A DNA stretch of 64,000 nt from Celeribacter sp. PS-C1 (GCF_019429625.1 NZ_JAHXRW010000007.1:62001-126000); one strand, 5' to 3'. Positions 1 to 9,448 are shown, counted from the stretch's first letter. Translations and numbers: made by a program. Notes: a model not told the origin generated them from the sequence alone.

Positions 1-492
1 AAAATCGGTGGCGTGCCGCTGTTCTCAGGCTTCATGTATGCCTCAGTCGGTAGTTTCATGGCCCGTGCAATCCGGCTCTTCAACATGCGGTTTGCGCCCT
101 ACCCGCCCTATTGGGCCTCGCTTCTGTTTGCGCTCGCGATCTATCTGAACTTCTTCACGCATCACTTCGGCCCGGACATCCGCATCGGGCTTTTCATCGC
201 CTCGCTCATACTTTTTGCCCGCACCCGCGTCTGGTATCGTATCGGCCACTGGCACTGGATGCCCCTGCCTCTGGCCGCCGTGCTCTCTGCTTTTTTCCTC
301 TGGATCGCCGAGAACATCGGCACGGCAACACGGATCTGGCTCTACAACGGTCAGATCTCCGGCGAGATGGTCAGTTTTTCAAAAATGGGGTCGTGGTATC
401 TGCTGCTTTACGTCAGCTTTGTCACGGTCACATTGGTGCAGCGCGATGCGCTTTGCCCGAGCGCCTTTACACCAGACCGCGCCAAACCATAA
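1..492 (+). CDS. DUF817 family membrane protein, 5'-truncated by window edge
   Basis: The reading frame is open from base 1 and ends with TAA at 490-492, so only the last 163 residues are present. The start of the visible part reads KIGGVPLFSGFMYASVG, which I recognise as the conserved core of the DUF817 (YoaT-like) integral membrane family of unknown function. Several hydrophobic segments follow (around residues 35-50, 55-67, 82-100 and 125-140), with aromatic-rich loops containing WYRIGHWHW. Family members are about 250-290 aa, so roughly 100 N-terminal residues lie outside. Its 3' end overlaps the convergent next gene by 26 bp. Function is not known. Confidence 0.85.
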   Translation, partial: KIGGVPLFSGFMYASVGSFMARAIRLFNMRFAPYPPYWASLLFALAIYLNFFTHHFGPDIRIGLFIASLILFARTRVWYRIGHWHWMPLPLAAVLSAFFLWIAENIGTATRIWLYNGQISGEMVSFSKMGSWYLLLYVSFVTVTLVQRDALCPSAFTPDRAKP

Positions 493-838
493 CCGCCAGC
501 CCCAGCGCGATGGTGGCAAAAACCACAAAGCCGATCGTCGCGATCAGGTCCAAAACCCGGTTCTTCCGCCTAGTCTTCACATCCTGACGTTCTAGGAAAT
601 AGCGCAATTCTTTAAAGGCCTTGTCGACCTTTTTATGCGGCACCTGCTGCGCCAGCTTGGGATGCGCTTCCAAAGCCATCGCCTCAATGATGACCGCGGA
701 CTTCTTACGCGCCCAACGTGGCAAACGGCGGCCTGCGTGTTTCACCTTGGCCTCGAATCCCTCGCCCATACGCACGCCCAAATGGTCGCGCATTAGCGCG
801 GCAAGCTCATCTGATCTGTGCGTCACGGAATGGTCCAT
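467..838 (-). CDS. Conserved hypothetical protein with C-terminal membrane anchor
   Basis: A 123-aa protein: a charged, soluble N-terminal part (residues 1-95, rich in Lys/Arg/Glu) followed by one hydrophobic helix (about 97-120, ending GLAVMVWRGLV). This suggests a cytoplasmic domain tethered by a C-terminal membrane segment. I do not recognise a named family and see no catalytic motif. The ATG at 836-838 is preceded on its strand by a weak AAGAAG ribosome site. It is transcribed towards the DUF817 gene and overlaps its end by 26 bp. Confidence 0.7.
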   Translation of the reverse strand: MDHSVTHRSDELAALMRDHLGVRMGEGFEAKVKHAGRRLPRWARKKSAVIIEAMALEAHPKLAQQVPHKKVDKAFKELRYFLERQDVKTRRKNRVLDLIATIGFVVFATIALGLAVMVWRGLV

Positions 839-890
839 GGGCTTCTTTTAGGGGGTTTGCGACGAGGCGCCAAGGCGCTATCTCTCAACC

Positions 891-1673
891 ATGCTGCACA
901 TTGAATTGACCGGTCAGCCGACCGACGCCTCGCCCCTTTTGATCGTCCACGGCCTCTTCGGCTCCGCCCGCAACTGGGGCGTGATCTCGAAACGCCTCTC
1001 TGACGAACGCCTTGTCGTCGCCGTCGACCAGCGCAACCACGGCGAAAGCCCGCGTTTCCCGACGCAAAGCTATCCGGATATGGCGGGTGATCTGGCTGAA
1101 GTCTTGGAGCCTCTGGTGGCCGAACACGGGCCCATGCACGTCATGGGGCATTCGATGGGCGGCAAGGCGGTGATGGTGCTGGCGCTCACACGTCCTGAAT
1201 TGATCAAGTCGCTGGTTGTGGCCGATATTTCGCCCGTCACCTACAGTCATGACAACACGCCGCTGATTGAGGCGATGCGCAGGATCGACCTGTCCATCGT
1301 GGAGAAACGCTCCGACGCCGACAAACAACTCGCCCGCGATGTGTTGGACGCGGGCGTGCGGGCGTTTTTGCTGCAAAGCCTTGTGGTCAAAGAGAAACGC
1401 TGGCTCTTGAACCTCGACGTGCTGGAAGCCGAGATGCCGAAGATCACCGCCTTCCCCGAGGTCTCCGGGCAATACGACGGCCCCACGTTCTTCCTCTCAG
1501 GCGGCGAAAGCACCTATGTCGAGCGCGATCATCGCGAGCGCTCCAAGGCACTGTTCCCAGAGGCCAAATTCGCATCCATCCCCGGCACGGGCCATTGGCT
1601 TCATGCCGAGAAACCCCGCGAATTCGAGGCCGCGATGCGGGCCTGGATGCATGCCGTCGACGCGAAGGCTTAA
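891..1673 (+). CDS. Alpha/beta fold hydrolase (YbfF-like esterase)
   Basis: A 260-aa alpha/beta hydrolase. The oxyanion region HGLFGS lies at residues 20-25, the nucleophile elbow GHSMGG at 86-91 places the catalytic Ser at 88, and a GTGHWLH motif supplies His235. The DQRNHGES motif near residue 46 is typical of the YbfF esterase subgroup, which hydrolyses short acyl esters or acyl-CoA thioesters; the real substrate is unknown. The protein appears cytoplasmic, with no signal peptide. Its last codons overlap the end of the convergent 62-aa gene by 4 bp. Confidence 0.85.
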   Translation: MLHIELTGQPTDASPLLIVHGLFGSARNWGVISKRLSDERLVVAVDQRNHGESPRFPTQSYPDMAGDLAEVLEPLVAEHGPMHVMGHSMGGKAVMVLALTRPELIKSLVVADISPVTYSHDNTPLIEAMRRIDLSIVEKRSDADKQLARDVLDAGVRAFLLQSLVVKEKRWLLNLDVLEAEMPKITAFPEVSGQYDGPTFFLSGGESTYVERDHRERSKALFPEAKFASIPGTGHWLHAEKPREFEAAMRAWMHAVDAKA

Positions 1674-1858
1674 GAGAATTCTTCCATGATCTTCTTGGCC
1701 ACGACCCACGTCACCGGGATCGCGATCACAAAGCCGATGGCCGCCGCGATCAAAATGGGCTGAAGCGTATCTTTGCCCATCGTCAGCGCCACGACGACGG
1801 CTGTGCCCATCAGGGTGGTGGAAATCAGCGAAAAAAGAATGCCGGCAAGTCGGTTCAT
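1670..1858 (-). CDS. Small two-helix membrane protein
   Basis: A 62-aa protein made almost wholly of two hydrophobic helices (about residues 4-27 and 33-54) and ending KKIMEEFS. The start at 1856-1858 is chosen because AGGAAGAG precedes it on its strand; in-frame ATGs further upstream would add residues without a hydrophobic or domain pattern. Similar small Rhodobacteraceae proteins are, as far as I recall, often mislabelled CTP synthetase in databases; nothing here resembles that enzyme. The role is unknown. It converges on the hydrolase gene with a 4-bp overlap. Confidence 0.75.
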   Translation of the reverse strand: MNRLAGILFSLISTTLMGTAVVVALTMGKDTLQPILIAAAIGFVIAIPVTWVVAKKIMEEFS

Positions 1859-2064
1859 GGATCTCTTCCTCATATTCAATCGCGCGCATATGACCTTAAG
1901 ATGATTCCACGATGTTTCTTTGATCGGCGTCAAATGGCCGCTCAATGAAATGCCTGACATGCGCCGACATCCCTCGTCCGCGACACAGCCTGTCACCCGG
2001 AAACAGTTGAGCCTTTCAACGAAGCGCGCTACCAAATCCGGGACGATATTTGACGGAGACCAAC

Positions 2065-2184
2065 ATGAAACGTGTGATGCTTTTGGGCCTGACCCTTTTG
2101 GCACTAGCCGCCTGTGAAACCATTGAGGGCGCAGGCCAAGATATTTCGAAAGCCGGTCAGGCAATTTCGCAAGCCGCGCGCTGA
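2065..2184 (+). CDS. Entericidin A/B family lipoprotein, copy 1
   Basis: A 39-aa precursor too short for usual gene calls. A Lys-Arg start and hydrophobic stretch lead to the lipobox LAAC, with the lipidated Cys at residue 17. The mature part, CETIEGAGQDISKAGQAI, has the amphipathic helix pattern of entericidins, small outer-envelope lipoproteins linked in enteric bacteria to bacteriolysis and stress. GGAG lies 8 bases before the ATG. A paralogue starts 74 bp downstream on the same strand. Confidence 0.88.
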   Translation: MKRVMLLGLTLLALAACETIEGAGQDISKAGQAISQAAR

Positions 2185-2258
2185 TCGACCGCCTCCGGGC
2201 AGGAACCTTTCCCGCCGCGCACGCGTTGAAACGTCAAATGCCAATCAAGGAGTTTGAT

Positions 2259-2396
2259 ATGAAACGCGTGATGATTTTCGGTGCCGTCCTTTTGTCCCTT
2301 GCCGCTTGCGAGACCATTGAGGGCGCGGGTCAGGACATCTCCAAGGCTGGGTCTGCGATTTCTCAGGAAAGCCGTGAGGTTCAGAGTGAGATGTGA
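2259..2396 (+). CDS. Entericidin A/B family lipoprotein, copy 2
   Basis: A 45-aa precursor nearly identical in plan to the preceding gene: MKRVM start, lipobox LAAC with Cys17, then CETIEGAGQDISKAG. It differs by a longer polar tail, QESREVQSEM, where copy 1 ends QAAR. The ribosome site AAGGAG at 2247-2252 is strong. A hairpin with T-runs follows at about 2433-2472. The pair looks like a recent tandem duplication with a diverged C-terminus, and could be a two-component entericidin set as in enteric bacteria. That is inference. Confidence 0.88.
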   Translation: MKRVMIFGAVLLSLAACETIEGAGQDISKAGSAISQESREVQSEM

Positions 2397-2432
2397 GTGG
2401 GGTGTGAGTGGGGTGACCGCTCGAAGGATTGT

Positions 2433-2472
2433 GGAAAGCGCCTGCCCTTTTTTTTGGGGGGGCGTTTTTTTG
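2433..2472 (+). terminator. Probable intrinsic terminator after entericidin pair
   Basis: GCGCC and GGCGT arms flank a T-rich then G-rich loop and lead into a run of seven T. The stem is short and uses one G-U pair, so this is less certain than the other terminators here. Just upstream (2394-2415) a GAGTGGGGTGT unit is repeated. Confidence 0.5.
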
Positions 2473-2540
2473 TGAGAATTGGTGGGACAAAGACTCGCCT
2501 CGACAAGACTGCGACGCACCCGCGCTGAAATTGGACAAGA

Positions 2541-2567
2541 AAAAGCCGCCCCGAAGGGCGGCTCTTT
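2541..2567 (-). terminator. Intrinsic terminator of lepA
   Basis: A perfect 7-bp stem, GCCGCCC / GGGCGGC, with a four-base loop lies directly after the lepA stop codon and is followed on the minus strand by a run of T. Confidence 0.9.
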
Positions 2568-4367
<1,800 letters not shown>

Positions 4368-4718
4368 GACAGGCCTTTAGCGCGTGAAGGTTTGGCTGAG
4401 TTCTATGCGGGGAAAGGGGGGGAATGGCAAGCCCCCTGAGGGCTACAGCCCCACATACATCCAGCTTTTGAACCTCATTTTCTCAAACTTAGCGCACGTA
4501 TTTGCGATGAGCCGTTTTCAGCCAGCCATTTACGCTTTTTGCGGTGAATAAGCACCCCTCCGCCCATCCGGCCCCCGCGACAAACTCCGCAATTGCCTCA
4601 AACCCCAGACTCAGGCATTTTAACAGTATCTTCACCAAAACGGTGGACTCTGCGGGTGTGAAAACATCAAAAGACAGGGCCGCGTCTTGGCACAAAGAGA
4701 GGCACGAGAGGCAGAGAC
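4368..4718. other. Intergenic region between divergent lepA and a secreted-protein gene
   Basis: A 351-bp spacer. It must hold the promoters of lepA (minus) and of the next gene (plus). I see a T-rich stretch around 4468-4492 but no clear -35/-10 pair, no RNA gene and no repeat. Short reading frames here lack ribosome sites and familiar protein patterns. Confidence 0.5.
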
Positions 4719-5036
4719 ATGAAAAAATCATTGACCGTATTGACCCTGATCGCCGCTGGCTTCACCGCGACGTTGTCGCCCATGGGCGCCTCCGCTGGTG
4801 CGGTTGAGCGGGCCTGCATGGCGTCGGACCGGGCCGCGAACAATCGCGCGCTCTGTGGCTGCATTCAGCAGGCCGCCGATCTGACCCTGTCAAATAGCGA
4901 CCAACGTCAGGCCGCGAAGTTCTTTAAGAACCCGCAAAAGGCGCAGGACATTCGCCAGTCGGACAATTCGAGCCACGAGGCCTTCTGGCGTCGTTACAAG
5001 GTGTTTGGGGAAACCGCCGCACAATACTGTGGCTAA
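4719..5036 (+). CDS. Secreted cysteine-containing conserved hypothetical protein
   Basis: A 105-aa protein with a classical signal peptide (MKKSL start, hydrophobic to about residue 20, ASA cleavage near 26). The mature domain is small and helical with four Cys (in ACMAS, LCGC and the C-terminal QYCG), which suggests two periplasmic disulfides. As I recall, Rhodobacteraceae homologues are often named arginine transporter, but a protein of this size with no membrane helix beyond the signal cannot be one by itself. AGAGG precedes the ATG. The downstream DUF4336 gene begins inside its last codons. Confidence 0.8.
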   Translation: MKKSLTVLTLIAAGFTATLSPMGASAGAVERACMASDRAANNRALCGCIQQAADLTLSNSDQRQAAKFFKNPQKAQDIRQSDNSSHEAFWRRYKVFGETAAQYCG

Positions 5037-5775
5037 GCCCGAAAACCTCTACCCACCGCTCAACACGCTTAAACCTGTCGGCCCAGATGTAGATTCAGAG
5101 ATTTGGCTCGCCGACGGGCCGCCTGTGCCATTCTACGGCATGAATTTTCCAACACGGATGACGGTGGTGCGTGTGGACGGCAAGCTCTGGGTGCATTCAC
5201 CAATCGCACTTGACGAGGGGCTCTTGGACGAGATGGCCGCGCTCGGCCCCATCGGTTGGTTGATCGCCCCCAATCCAATCCATTACGTCTCGCTGAACGC
5301 CTGGCACAAACGCTTTCCCGGTGCTGCGGTTCTGGCCGCCCCCGGCGTCAAAGAGCGCGCACGGAAGTTCAACATACCCGTCCCCCCGCATGAGATTTTG
5401 ACCGATGAAGCGCCCGAAGGCTATGCACACGCGATACGCCAGCGCGTGGTCAAAGGGCATCGCTTTCTGCACGAGGTGGTGTTTTTCCACGAAAGTTCGA
5501 GAACCCTCATTTTGACCGATCTGATCGAGAACTTCGAGGCGGAGAAAGTCGGTCCCTTCCGTGCTGTGCTGACGCACCTCGCTGGCATTCTCGACCCGGA
5601 CGGCAAAGCCCCCGCCGACATGCGCGCCACGTTCAAATCCAAGAAAAAGGCCCGCGCCGTAATGCGCGAGGTGATCGGCTGGGAACCCGAGAAGGTGATC
5701 CTCAGCCACGGGCGCTGGTACTCTGAGAACGGCACGGAAGAGCTTAAACGCGCCTTTCGCTGGCTACGTCTTTAA
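5029..5775 (+). CDS. DUF4336 domain-containing protein
   Basis: A 248-aa protein. It opens with PPLNTLKPVGPDV and FYGMNFPTRMTVVRV, which I recognise as the DUF4336 signature; the fold resembles a metallo-beta-lactamase scaffold (APNPIHY, ILTDLIENF and ILSHGRW segments), but a full HxHxDH metal motif is missing, so hydrolase activity is doubtful. The start is uncertain: GTG at 5029 overlaps the previous stop by 8 bp and fits translational coupling; TTG at 5005 is the alternative. Its end overlaps the convergent phosphatase gene by 12 bp. Confidence 0.8.
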   Translation: MAKPENLYPPLNTLKPVGPDVDSEIWLADGPPVPFYGMNFPTRMTVVRVDGKLWVHSPIALDEGLLDEMAALGPIGWLIAPNPIHYVSLNAWHKRFPGAAVLAAPGVKERARKFNIPVPPHEILTDEAPEGYAHAIRQRVVKGHRFLHEVVFFHESSRTLILTDLIENFEAEKVGPFRAVLTHLAGILDPDGKAPADMRATFKSKKKARAVMREVIGWEPEKVILSHGRWYSENGTEELKRAFRWLRL

Positions 5776-6216
5776 GCGCATGATGAGCCCGTCGGCGGCC
5801 ACCTCGATCAGGTCCAGCGCCTCATCGAAATCTCGGGTGTAATAGGGATCTGGCACGGCCTTAACCCCCGCCTCCGCCGCATAGGACATCATCAAAACGA
5901 CAGGCGTATCACTTCCCGCCGGCCGAAGCCGTTCAATGTCATGCAAATTGGCCTCGTCCATCGCCACGATCAGGTCGAAGCTGGTGAAATCCGCCGCCGT
6001 GAATTGACGCGCGCGGAGCGGGGAGAGGTCATAGTCCCGCAGTCTCGCCGCCGCCTGCATCGGACCATAAGGTGCTTCGCCGACATGCCAATCTCCGGTG
6101 CCTGCGCTGTCCGCGCTGACAGGTAGTCGCGCAGCCTCCGCCTTGGCGACAAACACCGCCTCAGCGGAGGGCGAGCGGCAGATATTGCCGAGACAAACGA
6201 AAAGGATTTTATGCAT
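5764..6216 (-). CDS. Low-molecular-weight protein-tyrosine phosphatase
   Basis: A 150-aa LMW-PTP. The P-loop CLGNICRS at residues 8-15 has nucleophile Cys8 and Arg14, and the general acid lies in VPDPYY near 120. These cytoplasmic enzymes dephosphorylate protein tyrosine or act as arsenate-reductase relatives; the target is unknown here. I chose the ATG at 6214-6216, which is preceded by CAGGAGC on its strand and starts right before the P-loop as in the family. It is divergent from the sirtuin gene, with a 79-bp promoter gap. Confidence 0.93.
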   Translation of the reverse strand: MHKILFVCLGNICRSPSAEAVFVAKAEAARLPVSADSAGTGDWHVGEAPYGPMQAAARLRDYDLSPLRARQFTAADFTSFDLIVAMDEANLHDIERLRPAGSDTPVVLMMSYAAEAGVKAVPDPYYTRDFDEALDLIEVAADGLIMRLKT

Positions 6217-6295
6217 GAGGGCTCCTGTTTGTTGACACGCTACCCTTGCCCGCGTGTCGGGCACAAGGCAGGGTGAAAGAAAAGGGAGACCTCAG

Positions 6296-6985
6296 ATGAC
6301 AGGCGGAATTTTCATTCTCTCCGGCGCCGGTTTGTCCGCGGAGAGCGGGCTCAAAACCTTTCGCGCCGAAGACGGGCTCTGGGAAGATCACCGGGTCGAA
6401 GATGTTGCCACGCCAGAGGCCTTTGCCCGCGATCCCGAACTGGTTCAGACATTTTACAATATGCGCCGCGCGCAGGCGGCGGAGGCGGAACCCAACGCGG
6501 CACATCAAGCGCTGGCAAGGCTGCAGGCCGCCCATGACGCGCCGGTGTACCTCGTCACGCAAAACGTCGATGACCTGCTGGAGCGCGGTGGCGCACGCGA
6601 CGTTATCCATATGCACGGCGCTCTCAAGGATGCGCTTTGTGCCACCTGCGACCATAGGTGGTCCGCGCCGATGGCGATGGACGTGAAAGACCCCTGCCCC
6701 TCTTGCGGCGCTCCCGCGACCCGGCCCGACATCGTCTGGTTCGGCGAAATTCCCTATCATATGGACACGATCCAGGAGGCTTTGGAAGACAGCGACCTGT
6801 TCGTCTCCATCGGCACCTCCGGCGTCGTCTACCCCGCCGCAGGGTTTGGCCAAATGGCGCGTCAGCTGGGTATCAGGACCATGGAATTGAACCTCGAGGC
6901 TTCCGGCGGGCGGTTTGACGAGGTGCGTGAGGGCTTGGCCAGTACGGTTGTGCCGCAATGGGTGGACGAAGTTCTGAGCCGTTGA
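6296..6985 (+). CDS. cobB: Sirtuin NAD-dependent protein deacylase (CobB type)
   Basis: A 229-aa Sir2 enzyme. It has the NAD-binding GAGLSAESG at residues 10-18 and TFR at 21-23, QNVD at 90-92, catalytic His107 in HMHG and a zinc site formed by Cys115, Cys118, Cys134 and Cys137. Tyr54 and Arg57 (YNMR) match the Y-x-x-R pair that defines class III sirtuins, so desuccinylation or demalonylation of lysines is likely beside deacetylation. GGGAG lies 8 bases before the ATG at 6296; an earlier in-frame start would add 14 residues with no family match. Confidence 0.93.
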   Translation: MTGGIFILSGAGLSAESGLKTFRAEDGLWEDHRVEDVATPEAFARDPELVQTFYNMRRAQAAEAEPNAAHQALARLQAAHDAPVYLVTQNVDDLLERGGARDVIHMHGALKDALCATCDHRWSAPMAMDVKDPCPSCGAPATRPDIVWFGEIPYHMDTIQEALEDSDLFVSIGTSGVVYPAAGFGQMARQLGIRTMELNLEASGGRFDEVREGLASTVVPQWVDEVLSR

Positions 6986-6993
6986 GCGAAGTT

Positions 6994-7016
6994 GAGTATT
7001 TGAACCAAGAAGAAGG
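6994..7016 (+). repeat. GAGTATTT...CCAAGAAGAAG motif, copy 1
   Basis: The 22-mer GAGTATTTGAACCAAGAAGA plus AG lies 8 bp after the sirtuin stop codon. A second copy in opposite orientation lies at 7179-7200, with 19 of 22 positions the same. See the finding on this pair. Confidence 0.6.
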
Positions 7017-7178
7017 CTCAACCGAACGTTAACCTTCCTCAGATTAATCTGAAAACGCGGTACAGGCGGGAGCGCCGATGACCGCCCAAGGAGAAGACGC
7101 GCCGGTTCGTGTGGCCAGAACCCTTCCGAAGGTCCGTCACAGAATGGAGTATCGGCAACCGGCGCGCACCCTACCCTG

Positions 7179-7200
7179 CTTCTTCTTGGCCGAAATACTC
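7179..7200 (-). repeat. GAGTATTT...CCAAGAAGAAG motif, copy 2 (inverted)
   Basis: Read on the minus strand this is GAGTATTTCGGCCAAGAAGA plus AG. It starts within the stop codon of the 2OG oxygenase gene. It matches the copy at 6994-7015 except for three central bases, so the two form an inverted pair about 160 bp apart. Confidence 0.6.
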
Positions 7201-7750
7201 ACCGAAACGCCGGCCCATGGACCCAAGTCGACAGGGAAAACCGCTCACCCGAGGTCACGGGCGTCACCCGGTGCAACACGAAGGACGGGAACAAAACCGC
7301 AGAGCCCTTAGCGCGGTCGGCTTCGCGGATATTGGCATCGGGCTGCAATTCGAGCGCGCCACCCTGGTAGTCAGACGCCTCGGAAAGCTGCACCACCATG
7401 GTCAGTTTGCGACGCGAAGCCAGTGCACCTTCGCCAATGTCAGAGTGCCATGTGAAATGCCCCTGACGCTCAGAGCCATAGCGGGCAACCTGCGGGCTTT
7501 CGCCGAACTCGGTCAGGGCAAAATCGAAATGCGTGCGGTTGGCCTCGGCCACCAGCGTCATGATCCGCTCCATAATCCATTCGCCGCCGTCGCGCTCGTC
7601 AAGCCAGGCCAAATCGGCACGCCGCAGGTTATGATCGGAGCGGTTTTTCACCAACCCCGCATCCGCAAGATCTTCCTCACGGGCCAACATCACAATCGCA
7701 TCACATTCGGCAGGCGAAAACGCCTCCGGGAACGCATAGACGTTCAGCAT
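7199..7750 (-). CDS. 2-oxoglutarate/Fe(II)-dependent oxygenase
   Basis: A 183-aa double-stranded beta-helix oxygenase. The Fe ligands form the HxD...H motif: His102 and Asp104 in FTWHSDIGEG and His160 in FVLHRVTPV; Arg170 in GERFSLSTW is the 2-oxoglutarate anchor. The pattern is close to prolyl-4-hydroxylase-like or PKHD-type enzymes, so a peptide hydroxylase is likely, but no substrate can be named. I prefer the ATG at 7748-7750, preceded by GAAGAG on its strand, over a GTG 15 bases upstream. Confidence 0.88.
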   Translation of the reverse strand: MLNVYAFPEAFSPAECDAIVMLAREEDLADAGLVKNRSDHNLRRADLAWLDERDGGEWIMERIMTLVAEANRTHFDFALTEFGESPQVARYGSERQGHFTWHSDIGEGALASRRKLTMVVQLSEASDYQGGALELQPDANIREADRAKGSAVLFPSFVLHRVTPVTSGERFSLSTWVHGPAFR

Positions 7751-7851
7751 GATCGGTCTCTTCACATGTCAAGAAAGGGCGCGACTCAGGCCGATAATTT
7801 CCTGCCTCGCTCAAATGCGTTCTCTAAGCCATTTTGAAATCCGCGCAAGAA

Positions 7852-7876
7852 AAAAGGCACGCCGGGGCGTGCCTTT
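7852..7876 (-). terminator. Intrinsic terminator of the copper chaperone gene
   Basis: A stem AGGCACGCC / GGCGTGCCT (7855-7873) is followed on the minus strand by TTTTTT. It lies 20 bp after the stop codon of the PCuAC gene. Confidence 0.9.
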
Positions 7877-7896
7877 CGCATGCTTATGACAAAGCG

Positions 7897-8394
7897 TCAG
7901 TTGCCCATATTCATTCCGCTATGGTCTCCTGCGCCATCCATCGGCATCGCCATCGTCGGCGCGTCCTGACGTTCCATATCGACGGGAATTTCGACCGTGA
8001 TGTCACCAGCCTTCTCAAAGGTCAGGATCACGTTGACGGTGTCGCCTTGGGCCATCGGCTTCAGGAGCCCCATGAACATCACGTGATCGCCACCACGTGC
8101 CAAGGCGTGTGTGCCATGGGCTGGGATGGAAAAGCCCTCGGGCACATGCATCATTTTCATGATGCCGTCGCCCATGTCCTTATGAGTGTGCAATTCGGTG
8201 ATTTTGGAAATATCGGCCTTGGCGTCGATCAGCTGATCGTCTTCATCGCCCGAATTCTCGATGACAAAAAAGGCGGCGCCCGTTTTTGCCATCATTCCGG
8301 AAGACCGGGCATAGGCGTCAGTGATGGTGATATCGGCAATGGCAGGCAGAGCGAAGGCACAGGCGAGCCCAGCCAGAAACGTGGTTTTGAACAT
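7897..8394 (-). CDS. Periplasmic copper chaperone PCu(A)C family
   Basis: A 165-aa exported protein with a signal peptide ending at about residue 20 (ALPAIA). The copper motif H-x10-M-x21-H-x-M is complete: His71, Met82, His104 and Met106. The Met/His-rich tail (MAMPMDGAGDHSGMNMGN) may add copper sites. PCuAC proteins deliver Cu(I) to the CuA or CuB centres of cytochrome oxidase. AAGGATC lies before the ATG. The gene upstream on the same strand, 44 bp away, is probably in the same operon. Confidence 0.93.
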   Translation of the reverse strand: MFKTTFLAGLACAFALPAIADITITDAYARSSGMMAKTGAAFFVIENSGDEDDQLIDAKADISKITELHTHKDMGDGIMKMMHVPEGFSIPAHGTHALARGGDHVMFMGLLKPMAQGDTVNVILTFEKAGDITVEIPVDMERQDAPTMAMPMDGAGDHSGMNMGN

Positions 8395-8438
8395 AGTGTC
8401 AGATCCTTGTGGTCTTTGAGTGTCTTGAAGGGAAGAAC

Positions 8439-8786
8439 TCAGACCACCGGTGGCGCACGGGCCCGCGGCCGCGGCGGAACCGCATCATGCGCCTCAAGGG
8501 ACAGGCGCGGCGGAGAAAAGCGCAGCTCGTTTTGCGCAGGCGTTGGCAGGTCGAATGCCTCCGCCAGCCCCGCGATCACCGACAAAGCACAATCGGGACA
8601 GATGTGCGTCGGTCCAATCGGCTGCCCGTCCGCATCGATCAAAACCGTGATCGGGCCTGTTCCAGTACAGAGCACCGTGGCACCGGTGGCATCGCGCATG
8701 GTGCCGCGCGCCACGGCCATGGATTGGGACGTGACGATAAGCAAAAGCGCGACCAAAACGGCCTTTATCGTGCGGGATAGACGCAT
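8439..8786 (-). CDS. Small exported protein with CPDC motif, copper-operon partner
   Basis: A 115-aa protein with an N-terminal signal or anchor segment (residues 1-26). It has one Cys near residue 40 and a CPDCA motif near 63, then a Pro/Arg-rich tail ending RPRARAPPVV. It resembles the DUF2946-like small proteins that precede copper genes in proteobacteria, though I cannot confirm membership. The thiols could bind Cu(I) or act as a redox pair. Its position directly before the PCuAC gene supports a role in copper handling; this is inference. Confidence 0.75.
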   Translation of the reverse strand: MRLSRTIKAVLVALLLIVTSQSMAVARGTMRDATGATVLCTGTGPITVLIDADGQPIGPTHICPDCALSVIAGLAEAFDLPTPAQNELRFSPPRLSLEAHDAVPPRPRARAPPVV

Positions 8787-8851
8787 GGCCGCACTTTAGC
8801 GTTCAGCGCCCGAAAGAAAAGAGACCAAATGACACACCGTTTCAGACAGAA

Positions 8852-8884
8852 AAACCCCGCGAAGGCGATGCCTTCACGGGGTTC
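8852..8884 (-). terminator. Intrinsic terminator of rpmB
   Basis: AACCCCG-CGAAGGC and GCCTTC-CGGGGTT pair across a short loop with one bulge. On the minus strand the stem runs into TTTTT. It lies 21 bp after the rpmB stop. Confidence 0.88.
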
Positions 8885-8905
8885 AATCCGTAAAATCCGA
8901 AAGGA

Positions 8906-9193
8906 TTACGCGGCAGCCTGAGCTTTCGCGATCTCTTTCTTGATTTTCAGAGCGTTATCCGACAGCTCTTCGTCCTTTGCTTTCGCAAGGAAGGCGTCCA
9001 GACCACCACGGTGGTCAACGGAACGCAGAGCAGCAGCGGAAATCCGCAGTTTGAAAGAGCGGCCGAGGGCTTCCGAAATCAGCGTCACATCGTTGAGGTT
9101 CGGAAGGAAACGGCGGCGGGTTCTGTTTTTGGCGTGGCTGACATTGTTGCCAGTCATCGGGCCTTTACCGGTCAGTTCGCAACGACGCGACAT
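8906..9193 (-). CDS. rpmB: 50S ribosomal protein L28
   Basis: A 95-aa L28. It begins [20 protein letters not shown] and continues [12 protein letters not shown], the conserved N-terminus, and ends in an Ala-rich tail. It sits near the E site of the large subunit. The ATG at 9191-9193 follows GAGGATG on its strand; a longer frame upstream is not part of the family. The gene is alone here with its own terminator. Confidence 0.98.
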   Translation of the reverse strand: MSRRCELTGKGPMTGNNVSHAKNRTRRRFLPNLNDVTLISEALGRSFKLRISAAALRSVDHRGGLDAFLAKAKDEELSDNALKIKKEIAKAQAAA

Positions 9194-9448
9194 GGGTTCA
9201 TCCTCGTTTCTACTTTCGAAAGCACGCCCTGAATGACGCACTCTCGCAGTTTAAAAGACTCAATTCCGTCTTGATCGGCCCTCTTTTACGCGCCCTCGCT
9301 CCGGACGCAAGTCCGAAAAGCGATGAGAAACACGGGAAAACACCGATTTCCAACAGAAAAGGACACCGCCCGAAAGCCGTGCCCGAAATTCAGTTCGCGG
9401 TGCATAGGCGATCACAGGAGAATCGTCAAGCCTTTCTCATGCAATCTC

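Noticed and set aside
4489-4731. An 80-codon minus-strand frame in the lepA upstream region
   Set aside because: No ribosome site, no recognisable family, and it overlaps the start of the secreted-protein gene.
7078-7311. A 77-codon frame upstream of the 2OG oxygenase end
   Set aside because: Lacks a ribosome site and overlaps the oxygenase gene on the other strand; Arg/Pro/Thr-rich shadow composition.
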